Shown: positions 27,890 to 36,813, counted from the first letter of the stretch. The stretch: DNA of 64,000 nucleotides from Lentzea waywayandensis (GCF_900115955.1 NZ_FOYL01000002.1:496001-560000), one strand, 5' to 3'. Notes: generated from the letters alone by a model not told the origin. Made by a program: numbers and translations.

Positions 27890-29265
27890 CTGGCGACCTT
27901 CAACGCGGTCATCACCTCGTCGGCGGCCCGCTCGCCGGAGGTGATGGCGCCGTCGACGTAGCCGTTCCAGACCGACGCGGTCTCGGTGCCGGCCCAGTGC
28001 ACGCCGCCGGTCGCGGCACGCCATCCGTGCTCGCCGAACTCGGTCCAGCCACCGGGATACACGAAGCACGCGTAGCCGCCGATGGTCCAGCCGTCCTCGG
28101 ACCAGGCCATCTCGGCGTAGTCGATCGGCATGCGCGCCCGCGGTCCGGCGACCTCGGCCAGCGCCGCGAGAACGTCGGTACGCCGGACCGAGTCAGGCGC
28201 GGCCGCCCAGCGGTCGACGCGGTCGCCGTAGACGAACGCGACGAGCACGCCCCGTGACGCGTCCTCAGGCGAGTTGTCGAACACGACGCCCACCGGGCTG
28301 CGGCTGTAGAGGGTGGCGATGCCGGAGCGATCCTTCTTGCGCCAGAACGGTTCCTCGTACACGGCGTGGATCTTCGCAACCCGTCCCATCGGCGTGTGAC
28401 CGGTCCAGCCGCGACGCGCCTGCGGGAGTGCGGGCTCGAAGGAGATCCGCCCCAACGCCGCCGGCGGCACGGTGACGATCGCCCGCCGTGCGCGGACCAC
28501 TCCCTTGTCGGTGACCGCCTCGACCCCGTCGGAGGTGTGCCGGATCGCCCGCACCGGCTCGTCCAGCCGCACGACACCAGGCATCGACGCGGCCAACGCC
28601 AGCGCGAGCGCGTCGGCGCCATCGGAGAAACGGGACTCCTGCGCGCATCCGGCGGTCTCCGTCAACTGCCCGTACCCGCCCGCCGAGGCCACGTAGAACA
28701 GCACGTGGAAGAACGAGATCTCCCTCGGCTCGCAGCACCACACGCCCTGCACGGTGAGCGCCAGCCTGCGCACCGCGTCCTCGTCGCTGGTCTGCGAGGC
28801 GAAGAACTCCTCGGCGGACAACGCGTCGAACTCGGCGAAACGCGGCGTGAGCCACGGCCGTTCCAGGTCGACGGTCAGCGCGAGGTCGTCGAGCGACTTG
28901 ACGACCCGCTGGTACTCGTCGACGCCGGGACCGGACCTCGGCACGGCGCCGGAGTAGTCGGTGCGGGTGTCGTCGTGCCACACCTCGACGTGCTGGCCGG
29001 TCTCCCACGTCGGGAACGTCGCGCAGCCGAACTTCGCCGCGAGCTCGTGAAAACGCTTCTGCGACGGGCCGATCCACTGTCCGCCGTGGTCCACGCGCAC
29101 CCCGGACGGCAACACCTCGCTGAACACCCGGCCGCCGACCCGATCCGCGGCCTCCAGCACGACGACGGCGAGTCCGGCGGCCGTGAGGCGGGACGCGGCG
29201 GCCAGTCCCGCGTAGCCGGCACCGACGATCACGACGCCGGTGGAACGCTGCTCCAGTCCAGTCAC
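27886..29265 (-). CDS. Flavin monoamine oxidase family protein
   Basis: 459 residues. FAD-binding GAGYAGLAAASRL near residue 12, RVGGRVFSE, DHGGQWIGPSQ, and the C-terminal FAD motif (HWAGTETASVWNGYVDGAI). Oxidative deamination of a primary or polyamine is likely, with FAD non-covalent or attached unknown; the bacterial putrescine-oxidase group is similar. GTG at 29265 gives the normal N-terminus; a TTG at 29301 is possible. Its end overlaps the XRE-TetR regulator gene. Confidence 0.86.
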   Translation of the reverse strand: MTGLEQRSTGVVIVGAGYAGLAAASRLTAAGLAVVVLEAADRVGGRVFSEVLPSGVRVDHGGQWIGPSQKRFHELAAKFGCATFPTWETGQHVEVWHDDTRTDYSGAVPRSGPGVDEYQRVVKSLDDLALTVDLERPWLTPRFAEFDALSAEEFFASQTSDEDAVRRLALTVQGVWCCEPREISFFHVLFYVASAGGYGQLTETAGCAQESRFSDGADALALALAASMPGVVRLDEPVRAIRHTSDGVEAVTDKGVVRARRAIVTVPPAALGRISFEPALPQARRGWTGHTPMGRVAKIHAVYEEPFWRKKDRSGIATLYSRSPVGVVFDNSPEDASRGVLVAFVYGDRVDRWAAAPDSVRRTDVLAALAEVAGPRARMPIDYAEMAWSEDGWTIGGYACFVYPGGWTEFGEHGWRAATGGVHWAGTETASVWNGYVDGAITSGERAADEVMTALKVAR

Positions 29266-29329
29266 GCCGCACACGATGGGCAACGCTGACCCGCCAGTCA
29301 AGCTCCGGACGAGAATTGCGATCCGGCTA

Positions 29330-30187
29330 CTACCGGGGTGGGAGGACCCGGTGAATCACGGGCAGCACGAGTGATCTCGGCGGATCCCAGACGTGCCGGT
29401 CCTCGAACGGCCACGCGTAGGTCAGGGCGCCGTCGCGAACGCAGTCGAGCAGCCCCGGCACCGCGAGCTCGCGCGCCGACCACTCGTAGAGCCGCTGCAT
29501 CCTCGGCACGATCATGCCGAAGTCGACGAGACGGGCGAATCCGTGTTCCTGGGCGAGGTAGTACCGGACGTCGTCGCGCAGCGGGTACTCGTCCGGGAGC
29601 ACCCGCGAGAGCTGCAGAAAGATCCCGGTCATGCCCAGCCTGGGGTCGCCGAGCAACGGCGCGAGCGCGCGCAACCAGCCCAAAGACATCCGGGGCGCGG
29701 CCACCAGCGCGTGCGTGTAGAGCACCCTGCACAGGATCACGTTCATGAAGAACCGCTCGGGCTCGCTCTCGGCCTCCGCGAGCGAGCGGTGCTCCAGGTA
29801 CGCGGCGACCACGCTCCCGTTGTGCGCGCGGTACCAGGCCTGAGCGGTGGGGTTGAGCGCGAAGGCCAGCCACTGGGCGGCCGTCTGCGACGACGGCGGG
29901 CCGCTGAGCCCACCGCTCAGTCCGACCGCCTCACAGCCGTCGCGCAGGATGCGTTCGTTCACCGCGCGCCACCACGGACTACCCGGCCGTGCGTGGAACG
30001 CCGGTTGCAGCACGCCGCGCCCCAGCTGCCAGCGCATGAACGACCTGGCCGCCCGCCGGAACGGCAGGTGCTGGGGCGCCTGGCCGAACGGGCCGTAGTA
30101 GCAGCGTTCCATCAACGCCAGCCGACCGGCGGGGTCGTCGCGGACCATCGCCACCCGCTGCTCGGCCCAGGCCGCGGCCTCCGCCAT
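29330..30187 (-). CDS. Hypothetical protein, no recognised domain
   Basis: 285 residues, mostly helical by composition, with many W, R and H residues and no signal peptide. Distinctive stretches are MERCYYGPFGQAPQHLPFRR, GSPWWRAVNERILRDGCEA and FMNVILCRVLYTHALVAAPR. I recognise no family. It starts (ATG 30187; GTG 30190 possible) a few bases after the stop of the upstream YbjN-like gene and is likely co-transcribed with it, perhaps reading on into the amine oxidase gene 64 bases downstream. Confidence 0.6.
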   Translation of the reverse strand: MAEAAAWAEQRVAMVRDDPAGRLALMERCYYGPFGQAPQHLPFRRAARSFMRWQLGRGVLQPAFHARPGSPWWRAVNERILRDGCEAVGLSGGLSGPPSSQTAAQWLAFALNPTAQAWYRAHNGSVVAAYLEHRSLAEAESEPERFFMNVILCRVLYTHALVAAPRMSLGWLRALAPLLGDPRLGMTGIFLQLSRVLPDEYPLRDDVRYYLAQEHGFARLVDFGMIVPRMQRLYEWSARELAVPGLLDCVRDGALTYAWPFEDRHVWDPPRSLVLPVIHRVLPPR

Positions 30188-30191
30188 CACG

Positions 30192-30617
30192 CTAGAACTG
30201 GTCGCCGCTCGTCAGCTGGTGCTCCATCGCGTCCGCACGGCCGACCAGCAGCGCGAGCGGGCGTTCGAACTCCTCGCGGACGCTCAGGTCCTCCAGCGGC
30301 ACCACGTGCTTGAGCAACGCGAGTCCGTCCACCACGGCCGCTCCGCCGACCTGCGGCTCGCCCGCGAGTTCGAGGAACCGGCTCAGGTCCAGGTCGGCGG
30401 CGCGGCCGACCGGTGAGGAGATCTCCACCCACGCCGTGCCGTCGAGATCCGGCAGGTGGTGGACGGAGACCTGTTGCGTCCGCTCGCCGTCCGTGGCGAG
30501 CCGGAAACGCAGCCAGGCGTCGGACTCCTCCAGCACCTCGTACCGCAGCCGAACATAGTTGATCACTTCGACCCAGGACGTCACGCCCGGTTCCGCCTCT
30601 CTCACGGCATTTCCCAT
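30192..30617 (-). CDS. YbjN-like / secretion-chaperone-fold protein
   Basis: 141 residues. VINYVRLRYEVLEESDAWLR followed by a beta-rich core ending WVEISSPVG resembles the YbjN/type III secretion chaperone fold (alpha-beta). Such proteins bind partner proteins; the partner may be the unknown protein encoded directly downstream. ATG at 30617; no membrane segment or signal. Confidence 0.55.
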   Translation of the reverse strand: MGNAVREAEPGVTSWVEVINYVRLRYEVLEESDAWLRFRLATDGERTQQVSVHHLPDLDGTAWVEISSPVGRAADLDLSRFLELAGEPQVGGAAVVDGLALLKHVVPLEDLSVREEFERPLALLVGRADAMEHQLTSGDQF

Positions 30618-30775
30618 CACCACCGTAATGCGGGCACAGGGCGTTCGTGTTGCTTTGGACGATCGTGTCGAGACGGTGTCACAACCGGGCGGCGAGGTGT
30701 GTCCACGGGTCTCGGCCGGTCGCGCGGCGCCGGAGTCCCGCACCGAGGCCGTGCCGGCGCTGAACCAGGCTGACC

Positions 30776-31666
30776 TCAGCCGAACTGCACGAGCAGGGAA
30801 CCGGCGACCAGCAGTGCGAGTCCGGTGAGGCGAACAGGCGTGAACGGCCTGCGCGGCATCCGGAAGAGTCCACAGTGGTCGATCAACGCCGAGGCGAGCT
30901 GCTGCCCGGTGACGGTGAGCACCACGGTGGTCGCGGCGCCGATCTCCGGAATGAGCAGGAACGTCGCGGTGACGTAGGCCGCCGCACACCCGCCGCCGAG
31001 CCAGCCCCACCACGGCATGTCCTTGAGGGGCACCAGGGTCGGCGGTGGCGTGCGGTTGAACAGCAGCACCACCGCGATGGCGACCGTCGCCACGGTGAAG
31101 CTGACCAGGGCGACGGCGATCGGCGCGTGCAGGTCGGCGCGCAGCCGGGCGTTGATCGCCCCCTGCATCGGAAGCACGGCACCCGCCGCGATGCCCAGCA
31201 CGATCCAGCCCGGCCTCCTGGTCCTCATCGGCTGGGCGATCACCGTGATGCCCGCCAGCACCGCCACGGCGCCGATCACGATGCCCGCGGAGAGCGGCTT
31301 CTGCTGCAGGCCGAGCAGTCCGAACAGGTCCAGCACCACTGACGCGAACATCTGACCGGTGACGAAGAGCCCGACGGCGGCGAGCGCGCCCAGCCGCGGG
31401 AACAGCAGGATGCCGCTGGTGATGTAGAGCGGGCTGGCCAGGCCGCCCAGCAGGCGCCACGGCTCGACGTCCGGCACCAGCGCGACCGCCCCGATCGTGC
31501 CGGTGGCCGCGGCGAGGACCGCGAGCACCACCGCGGCGAGGCCCAGTTGCAGCGTCGACGCCCCGTACGGCGTGCCGACCGCCTTGGTCAGCTGCAGGTT
31601 CGCCGACGCCTGCACGGCGAGCAGACACCCGACGAGCAGCGCTGACCCCAGTAACGCGAAGTACAC
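30776..31666 (-). CDS. YdcZ (DUF606) family DMT exporter
   Basis: 296 residues, ten membrane helices in two repeats of about 145 residues. Each repeat has a basic-polar start (QASANLQLTK; QGAINARLRAD) and a conserved late segment (FVTGQMFASVVLDLFGLLG; TVTGQQLASALIDHCGLF), which is the YdcZ/DUF606 pattern in its fused form. Substrate unknown. GTG at 31666 follows a G-rich site at about 8 bases. It is divergent from a TetR regulator, with two palindromes in the shared promoter region. Confidence 0.85.
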   Translation of the reverse strand: MYFALLGSALLVGCLLAVQASANLQLTKAVGTPYGASTLQLGLAAVVLAVLAAATGTIGAVALVPDVEPWRLLGGLASPLYITSGILLFPRLGALAAVGLFVTGQMFASVVLDLFGLLGLQQKPLSAGIVIGAVAVLAGITVIAQPMRTRRPGWIVLGIAAGAVLPMQGAINARLRADLHAPIAVALVSFTVATVAIAVVLLFNRTPPPTLVPLKDMPWWGWLGGGCAAAYVTATFLLIPEIGAATTVVLTVTGQQLASALIDHCGLFRMPRRPFTPVRLTGLALLVAGSLLVQFG

Positions 31667-31684
31667 GACGACAACCCCCAATAA

Positions 31685-31738
31685 GTGGACACGGTGTCCG
31701 CTAATCCAGGGTAGGCACGAAGTGGACGCGCTGTCCAC
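31685..31738. promoter_or_regulatory. Paired TetR operators between YdcZ exporter and TetR gene
   Basis: Two copies of the same site, GTGGAC-N5-GTCCrC: GTGGACACGGTGTCCGC at 31685-31701 and GTGGACGCGCTGTCCAC at 31722-31738. The second is a perfect inverted repeat, the first has one mismatch, and their centres are 37 bases apart. Position between divergent exporter and TetR genes makes the TetR protein the obvious binder (inference). Confidence 0.72.
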
Positions 31739-31766
31739 ATAGTCGTTGATCGCGTACGATCCGTTC

Positions 31767-32339
31767 ATGGTCATCGGGCAGCCTCCGGCCAGGGAACGCG
31801 CCGACGCGGCGCGCAACCGGGCGCGAGTGCTGGCTGCGGCCGAGGAGCTGTTCGCGACCAAGGACGCCCGCCAGGTCACGATGGACGAGATCGCCCGCGC
31901 CGCCGGCGTCGGCCGCGCCACCCTCTACCGCCGCTACCCGGACCCGGCCTCCGTCGCCGCGGCCCTGCTGGACGAGCACGAACGCGTTCTCCAGGAACAG
32001 CTGATGGGCGGTCCCCCACCGCTGGGCCCCGGCGCACCACCGGCCGAGCGGCTCGCGGCGTTCTACGCGGCCATGACGGGCCTGCTCGAACGACACCTGC
32101 ACCTGGCGCTCGGAGCGGAGACCGGCGACGCCCGGTTCCGCACCGGCGCCTATGGTTTCTGGCGGCTGCACGTGCTGGCGCTGCTGGCCGAGGCCGCCGT
32201 ACCGGACCCGAACGGCCTGGTCGAGGTGCTGCTCGCGCCGCTGGCCCCCGAGCTCTACCAGGAACAACGACGGCGCGGCCTGTCCCCGCACCAGGTCACG
32301 GCCTCGCTGACGTGGCTGAGCCGGCTGCTGAACACCTGA
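31767..32339 (+). CDS. TetR family regulator of the YdcZ exporter
   Basis: 190 residues. N-terminal TetR helix-turn-helix: RNRARVLAAAEELFATKDAR, then EIARAAGVGRATLYRRYPDP. The C-terminal ligand domain is of the type common in actinomycetes. ATG at 31767. Divergent from the exporter gene with two shared palindromes just upstream, so it probably represses exporter and itself until a substrate binds. Confidence 0.87.
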   Translation: MVIGQPPARERADAARNRARVLAAAEELFATKDARQVTMDEIARAAGVGRATLYRRYPDPASVAAALLDEHERVLQEQLMGGPPPLGPGAPPAERLAAFYAAMTGLLERHLHLALGAETGDARFRTGAYGFWRLHVLALLAEAAVPDPNGLVEVLLAPLAPELYQEQRRRGLSPHQVTASLTWLSRLLNT

Positions 32340-32359
32340 GAACGAAGGCGGATTCGAGC

Positions 32360-33121
32360 GTGGCCACTGCCAATGAGAGCGCTGTGAAACTCGCGGTGCT
32401 CATCGACGCGGACAACGCCCAGCCCTCGATCACCGAGGCGCTGCTGGCCGAGATCGCCAAGTACGGCACCGCACACGTCAAGCGCGCGTACGGCGACTGG
32501 ACCGGCACCAGCCTGAAGGGCTGGAAGGACCACCTGCTGGCCCAGTCGATCCAGCCCATCCAGCAGTTCGCGTACACCACCGGCAAGAACGCGACCGACG
32601 CCGCGATGGTCATCGATGCGATGGACCTGCTCTACTCCGACCGCTTCGACGGCTTCTGCATCGTCTCCAGCGACTCGGACTTCACCCGCCTCGCCGCCCG
32701 CCTGCGCGAGTCCGGCCTCACCGTCTACGGCTTCGGCGAACGCAAGACGCCCAAGCCGTTCGTCGCGGCCTGCGACAAGTTCATCTACGTGGAGAACCTC
32801 GCCTACCCCGAGGCCGCGACGCCGGCCGAGACCCCGCTGCTGCCGAAGTCGACGACCTCCGCCGCGCAGCTCAAGGGCGACACGACCCTGGTCAAGCTGC
32901 TGCGCAACGCGGTCGAGGCGGCGTCGGACGACGACGGGTGGGCGACGCTCTCCGCCGTCGGCAGCATCATCACCAAGCAGCGCCCCGAGTTCGACTCCCG
33001 CACGTACGGCTACTCGAAGCTCAGCGACCTGATCACGGCGACCACGCTGTTCGAGGTCGACCGGCGCGGGCCGCGCGAGGGCAAGCAGTCGGCGGTCTAC
33101 GTGCGCGACCGCCGACGGTGA
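32360..33121 (+). CDS. NYN-domain RNase-like protein with OST-HTH/LOTUS domain
   Basis: 253 residues. Residues about 8-140 are a NYN (PIN-like) nuclease domain: VLIDADNAQPSI, KNATDAAMVIDAMDLLYSD and CIVSSDSDFTRLA supply the acidic metal-binding residues. Residues about 175-250 are an OST-HTH/LOTUS domain (GWATLSAVGSIITKQRPEFD, YGYSKLSDLI). This pairing is known in bacterial putative RNA-degrading or RNA-binding proteins. GTG at 32360 with GGCGGA upstream, 20 bases after the TetR gene. Confidence 0.87.
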   Translation: MATANESAVKLAVLIDADNAQPSITEALLAEIAKYGTAHVKRAYGDWTGTSLKGWKDHLLAQSIQPIQQFAYTTGKNATDAAMVIDAMDLLYSDRFDGFCIVSSDSDFTRLAARLRESGLTVYGFGERKTPKPFVAACDKFIYVENLAYPEAATPAETPLLPKSTTSAAQLKGDTTLVKLLRNAVEAASDDDGWATLSAVGSIITKQRPEFDSRTYGYSKLSDLITATTLFEVDRRGPREGKQSAVYVRDRRR

Positions 33122-33131
33122 CTTGCTTCGA

Positions 33132-34154
33132 TCAACGCCAGCCGAGTGCCGGTGCCACGTGCGTGAGGATGTTCTCCAGCACGTGCACGTTGAACTCGAC
33201 GCCGAGCTGGTTGGGCACGGTCAGCAGCAGCGTGTCGGCCTCCGCGATCGCCTCGTCCCCCGCCAGCTGCTCGACCAGCACGTCAGGCTCGGCCGCGTAG
33301 GAACGGCCGAAGATCGCCTTGTTCGGCCCGTCGATGAAGCCGATGGAGTCGGTGCTCCTGCCGTCGGCGCCGAAGTACGCGCGGTCGAGGTCCGTGGTGA
33401 GCGCGAAGATGCTGCGCGACACCGAGACCCGCGGCTCGTGCTCCCAGCCCGCCTCGGTCCAGGCCTTGCGGAACGCCCTGATCTGGTCGGCCTGCTGCAC
33501 GTGGAACGGCGCGCCGCCCTCGTCGTACTTCAGGGTGGAGCTCATCAGGTTCATGCCCTGCTTGGCCGCCCACACAGCGGTGCCGTTGGAACCGGCGCCC
33601 CACCAGATGCGGTCGCGCAGGCCCGGCGCGTGCGGTTCGACGCGCAGCAGGCCGGGCGGGTTCGGGAACATCGGGCGGGGCGCGGGTTCCGCGAAGCCGC
33701 CGCCTTCCAGCACCTTCAGGAACAGCTCGGTGTGCATGCGGGCCATGTCGGCGTCGGTCTGGCCCTCGGCGGGCTGGTAACCGAAGTGCCGCCACCCGTC
33801 CACGACCTGCTCGGGCGATCCCCGGGAGATGCCGAGCTGGAGCCTTCCGCCGGCGATGAGGTCGGCGGCGCCGGCGTCCTCGACCATGTACATCGGGTTC
33901 TCGTAGCGCATGTCGATCACGCCGGTGCCGATCTCGATGCGGTCGGTCTTCGCGCCGATCGCGGCGAGCAGCGGGAACGGCGACGCGAGCTGCCGCGCGA
34001 AGTGGTGCACCCGGAAGTAGGCGCCGTCCGCGCCGAGCTCCTCGGCGGCCACCGCGAGGTCGATCGACTGGAGCAACGTGTCCGCCGCCGACCTCGTCTG
34101 CGAGTGCGGGCTGTCCGTCCAGTGCCCGAACGACAGAAAACCGATCTTCTTCAT
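33132..34154 (-). CDS. LLM class flavin-dependent oxidoreductase
   Basis: 340 residues. Luciferase-like monooxygenase fold: ELGADGAYFRVHHFARQL near the start, IEIGTGVIDMRYENPMYMVE and the ADLIAGGRLQLGISRGSP loop. Uses FMNH2 or F420; which one cannot be told. Substrate unknown. ATG at 34154 with GGAGG upstream. It ends 10 bases from the convergent NYN gene. Confidence 0.85.
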   Translation of the reverse strand: MKKIGFLSFGHWTDSPHSQTRSAADTLLQSIDLAVAAEELGADGAYFRVHHFARQLASPFPLLAAIGAKTDRIEIGTGVIDMRYENPMYMVEDAGAADLIAGGRLQLGISRGSPEQVVDGWRHFGYQPAEGQTDADMARMHTELFLKVLEGGGFAEPAPRPMFPNPPGLLRVEPHAPGLRDRIWWGAGSNGTAVWAAKQGMNLMSSTLKYDEGGAPFHVQQADQIRAFRKAWTEAGWEHEPRVSVSRSIFALTTDLDRAYFGADGRSTDSIGFIDGPNKAIFGRSYAAEPDVLVEQLAGDEAIAEADTLLLTVPNQLGVEFNVHVLENILTHVAPALGWR

Positions 34155-34202
34155 GCCCTCCAAGATAGTTCAATCTTCAAGTAAATGCCCATGACGCGTG
34201 CG

Positions 34203-34985
34203 TCACGCCTGGCGGAGCAGCCGGTGCGTGCGCCGGACCGCCGCGAGACGTTCGTCGCCGTTGATCGCGAGCGCGCGGACCACCGGGTCGTCAGGGCCTC
34301 GGCGCTGCCGGATCTCGGCCAGCCTGCCGTGCACCGTCGTCGGGTGGCCGTCCGGACCGGTGCTCATGTCGCAGTACCAGAGCGCGTCGCGCAGCCGGCC
34401 GCGGTTGTCCGGGAACTCGCCGAGGCCGTCGGCGAGCCCGACCAGGCCGGCTACCGCCGCCGCGCCGGAGTGGTGCGCCACCAGGCCGCAGATCCGTTCC
34501 GAGACGCCCGCCCGGCGCAGGTAGCGTGCCCCGTCGAGCGAGTGCAGGCCCGTGTCGGTCAGCTCGGCCGCGTACCCGATGTCGTGCACCCACGCCGCCG
34601 CCACGAGCAGCTCGCGTTCCTCTTCGGGCAGCACCCGTGCGACGTGCTCGGCACGACGCGCCACACCGGCCGTGTGCGCCCAACGGCGTGGCAGCTCGGC
34701 GGCAAGCAGGCGGCGTGCGGTGTTCCGCGCCCAGCTCGACAGGAACGTCCCTGGCGTCTCCTGCGCCGGGAACGCCCGTGCGGAGGCTCGCACCTCACGG
34801 GCCACGAACAACGGCACGTAGTCCTGGAGCCGGGCGCCGCCGAACCGCGCCCGCGCCCGTTCGATCCACTCGTGCACGATGCTCGGCGGCACGTCGTGGA
34901 ACTCGCGGACCAGCCGGGACTCCAGGCGCCGGATCCGGTCATCCGTCTGGCTCACAACCTCCGCCGTGGTCGTCACGGCGTCCAC
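34203..34985 (-). CDS. HD-domain phosphohydrolase
   Basis: 260 residues. HD signature with H104 (RWAHTAGVAR), H134-D135 (WVHDIGY), H171 (VAHHSG) and a late D in YCDMSTGPDG, giving the metal-binding set. Likely hydrolyses a nucleotide or phosphomonoester. GTG at 34985 with GAGGG 6 bases upstream. It lies 44 bases after the PrsW gene on the same strand and may be in its operon. Confidence 0.82.
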   Translation of the reverse strand: MDAVTTTAEVVSQTDDRIRRLESRLVREFHDVPPSIVHEWIERARARFGGARLQDYVPLFVAREVRASARAFPAQETPGTFLSSWARNTARRLLAAELPRRWAHTAGVARRAEHVARVLPEEERELLVAAAWVHDIGYAAELTDTGLHSLDGARYLRRAGVSERICGLVAHHSGAAAVAGLVGLADGLGEFPDNRGRLRDALWYCDMSTGPDGHPTTVHGRLAEIRQRRGPDDPVVRALAINGDERLAAVRRTHRLLRQA

Positions 34986-35029
34986 GGTAAGCCCTCGCTC
35001 GCGATGGTGAGAGGGCCCTTCGAAGGGTT

Positions 35030-36187
35030 CTACCGACCGCCGCGCAGACGCAGCAGCTCGGCGCGGGCATGGGCGACCTCGCTCGTCTCGCTCCCCTGTG
35101 CGCGAGCGAGTTCGCGGGCGAGGTCGGCCGCCGCGTCCAGCAGGTGCCGTGCCCTGCTCCGGCTGTGCACCAGCTTCCGGAACGCCTTGCGGTCCTTGCC
35201 GAGCCCGCTGACCGCCGCGAGCAGCGCGGGATCGATGACGCCGGCATCCGACTCCGGCTGGAGCAGCTGGCGGACCCAGATCCGCTCCTGCCTGGACGCG
35301 TGCCGCGCGACGTAGAACAGGGTGACGAGCTCGACGATCGCGATCACGAACGGGAGCACGACCGCAAGAAGCGCGTTTCCGCCGCTCAGGCCGCCCATGT
35401 CGTCCCACGCGAAGTGGAACACCATGGCGGTGAGCATGGTCAGGACGCCACGCGGCACGTTGCGCTCGCCCGGGGTGCGGCCGAGGACCCACATGAGACC
35501 GGCGCAGAAGATCGCGCTGAACAACGCGTGCGACACGATGCCCGCCGCGCCGCGGATCAGGAACATCTGGAACGAGGAGGTGATCTGGTCGGCGCCGAAG
35601 GTCTGCGCCGCACCGTTGTAGACGTAGAGCACGTCCTCGAAGACCTGGAAGCCCAGGCCGATGAACGCGCCGATGATGAATCCGTCGTAGGCGCCGCGCA
35701 CCAGCCTCGGGGCGAGACCGATCAGCAGGACCAGGCCCAGTGCCTTGCCGAACTCCTCGTTGATCGGCGCGGTGAGGCCGGCCGACCAGTTGGCGGCGAA
35801 GGCCGTGCCGCCGACCTTCGTCCAGATCTCCAGCAGCGCGTTGTTCGCCGGCAGCGCGATCCAGAACGGCGCCGCGAGCCCACCCCAGACGAACGCCGTC
35901 GCGAGGAGGGCGGCGGGTTGCGCGGTGTAGCGGTTCTGGTGACGCAGGAGCAGCAGCCACGGCACCAGGTACAGGCCGAACAGCAGCACGCCGCCGGTCA
36001 GCGCCGGGCTGTAGAAGTGGGCGCCTGGGCCGAAGTAGCGCAGCACCGCCAGCGCGCCACCGCCGACGCCCAGCAGGTAGACCCAGAACGCCAGGTTGCG
36101 CGGCTGGACGAGCCGGAACGGCTGCCCCCAGCCCGACTGCTCGATCGCGGCGAGCTGTGCGGTCTTCACTTCGGATGTCGTGGTCAT
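35030..36187 (-). CDS. PrsW-family intramembrane metalloprotease
   Basis: 385 residues with eight or so membrane helices. Active-site motifs of the family are present: E144-E145-x2-K148 (INEEFGKALG), FQVFED with E184-D185, and H220 (VSHALFSAIF). B. subtilis PrsW cuts an anti-sigma factor; two anti-sigma factors are encoded in this window, but no link is shown. The C-terminus adds a cytoplasmic helical tail. ATG overlaps the previous gene stop in an ATGA. Confidence 0.87.
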   Translation of the reverse strand: MTTTSEVKTAQLAAIEQSGWGQPFRLVQPRNLAFWVYLLGVGGGALAVLRYFGPGAHFYSPALTGGVLLFGLYLVPWLLLLRHQNRYTAQPAALLATAFVWGGLAAPFWIALPANNALLEIWTKVGGTAFAANWSAGLTAPINEEFGKALGLVLLIGLAPRLVRGAYDGFIIGAFIGLGFQVFEDVLYVYNGAAQTFGADQITSSFQMFLIRGAAGIVSHALFSAIFCAGLMWVLGRTPGERNVPRGVLTMLTAMVFHFAWDDMGGLSGGNALLAVVLPFVIAIVELVTLFYVARHASRQERIWVRQLLQPESDAGVIDPALLAAVSGLGKDRKAFRKLVHSRSRARHLLDAAADLARELARAQGSETSEVAHARAELLRLRGGR

Positions 36188-36813
36188 CGGGACGCTCCAG
36201 GGGCGATGCCGCGCAGGAACGTGGCCACCGTGTCCTGCAGTCGCTCGAACTGGCCCGGTGCCGTGCGGACCCTGACCAGCAGCGCAGGCGCCGCCTCGGC
36301 CTCACCCGACGCGCCGGCCATCTTGAACGCGACGTCGAGCGCGTCCCCGTTCGGCGAGGTGCTGCCCTGTGCGACGCCGACCAGCCCACTCGCCGTCGTC
36401 ACCGTGCCGCGCGACCCGTCCACGCCTGGTGGGCTGCCCTCCGAGCGCTGGACCTGGTCGAGGAACGCGTCCGCGGTCCCGGTGAACGACGTGCCCCGCA
36501 ACGTGATCGTCGCGCCACCCGACGCCAGCTGCACCTGAACGCTCGACGGGGACACCGAGCCGGTGCCGGCCAGCGTGCCGCCCTCCAGTTGCCAGCCCAC
36601 CGGCGGCACGGCGGTCGCGCCGTCACCGAGGTCGAGCACGTCGCCGGCGCGGATCTCGTTGTGCCACGGGATGGCCGCGTTGAGGGCGGGCAGTCCGTAG
36701 AGGAGCAGCAGCGCGATCACCAGGACGCTCAGGGCGGGTGCGAACGTCCGCCGGTCCAGTCCGAGGAACCGGTGCTCGACCGGCACCCATTCTCGCGGTG
36801 CTGCGTCCGTCAT
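36184..36813 (-). CDS. Membrane-anchored hypothetical protein upstream of PrsW
   Basis: 209 residues: a short cytoplasmic N-terminus, one membrane helix near residues 25-45 (LSVLVIALLLLYGLPALNAA) and a beta-rich extracytoplasmic domain of about 150 residues. It could be a substrate or partner of the PrsW protease translated from the overlapping gene (inference). No known domain recognised. ATG at 36813 with GAGAGGGG upstream. Confidence 0.65.
   Translation of the reverse strand: MTDAAPREWVPVEHRFLGLDRRTFAPALSVLVIALLLLYGLPALNAAIPWHNEIRAGDVLDLGDGATAVPPVGWQLEGGTLAGTGSVSPSSVQVQLASGGATITLRGTSFTGTADAFLDQVQRSEGSPPGVDGSRGTVTTASGLVGVAQGSTSPNGDALDVAFKMAGASGEAEAAPALLVRVRTAPGQFERLQDTVATFLRGIAPGASR

Noticed and set aside
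34192..34205. TGACGC-GT-GCGTCA palindrome at the stop of the HD gene
   Set aside because: Only 6-bp arms; such short palindromes are expected by chance at this GC content.
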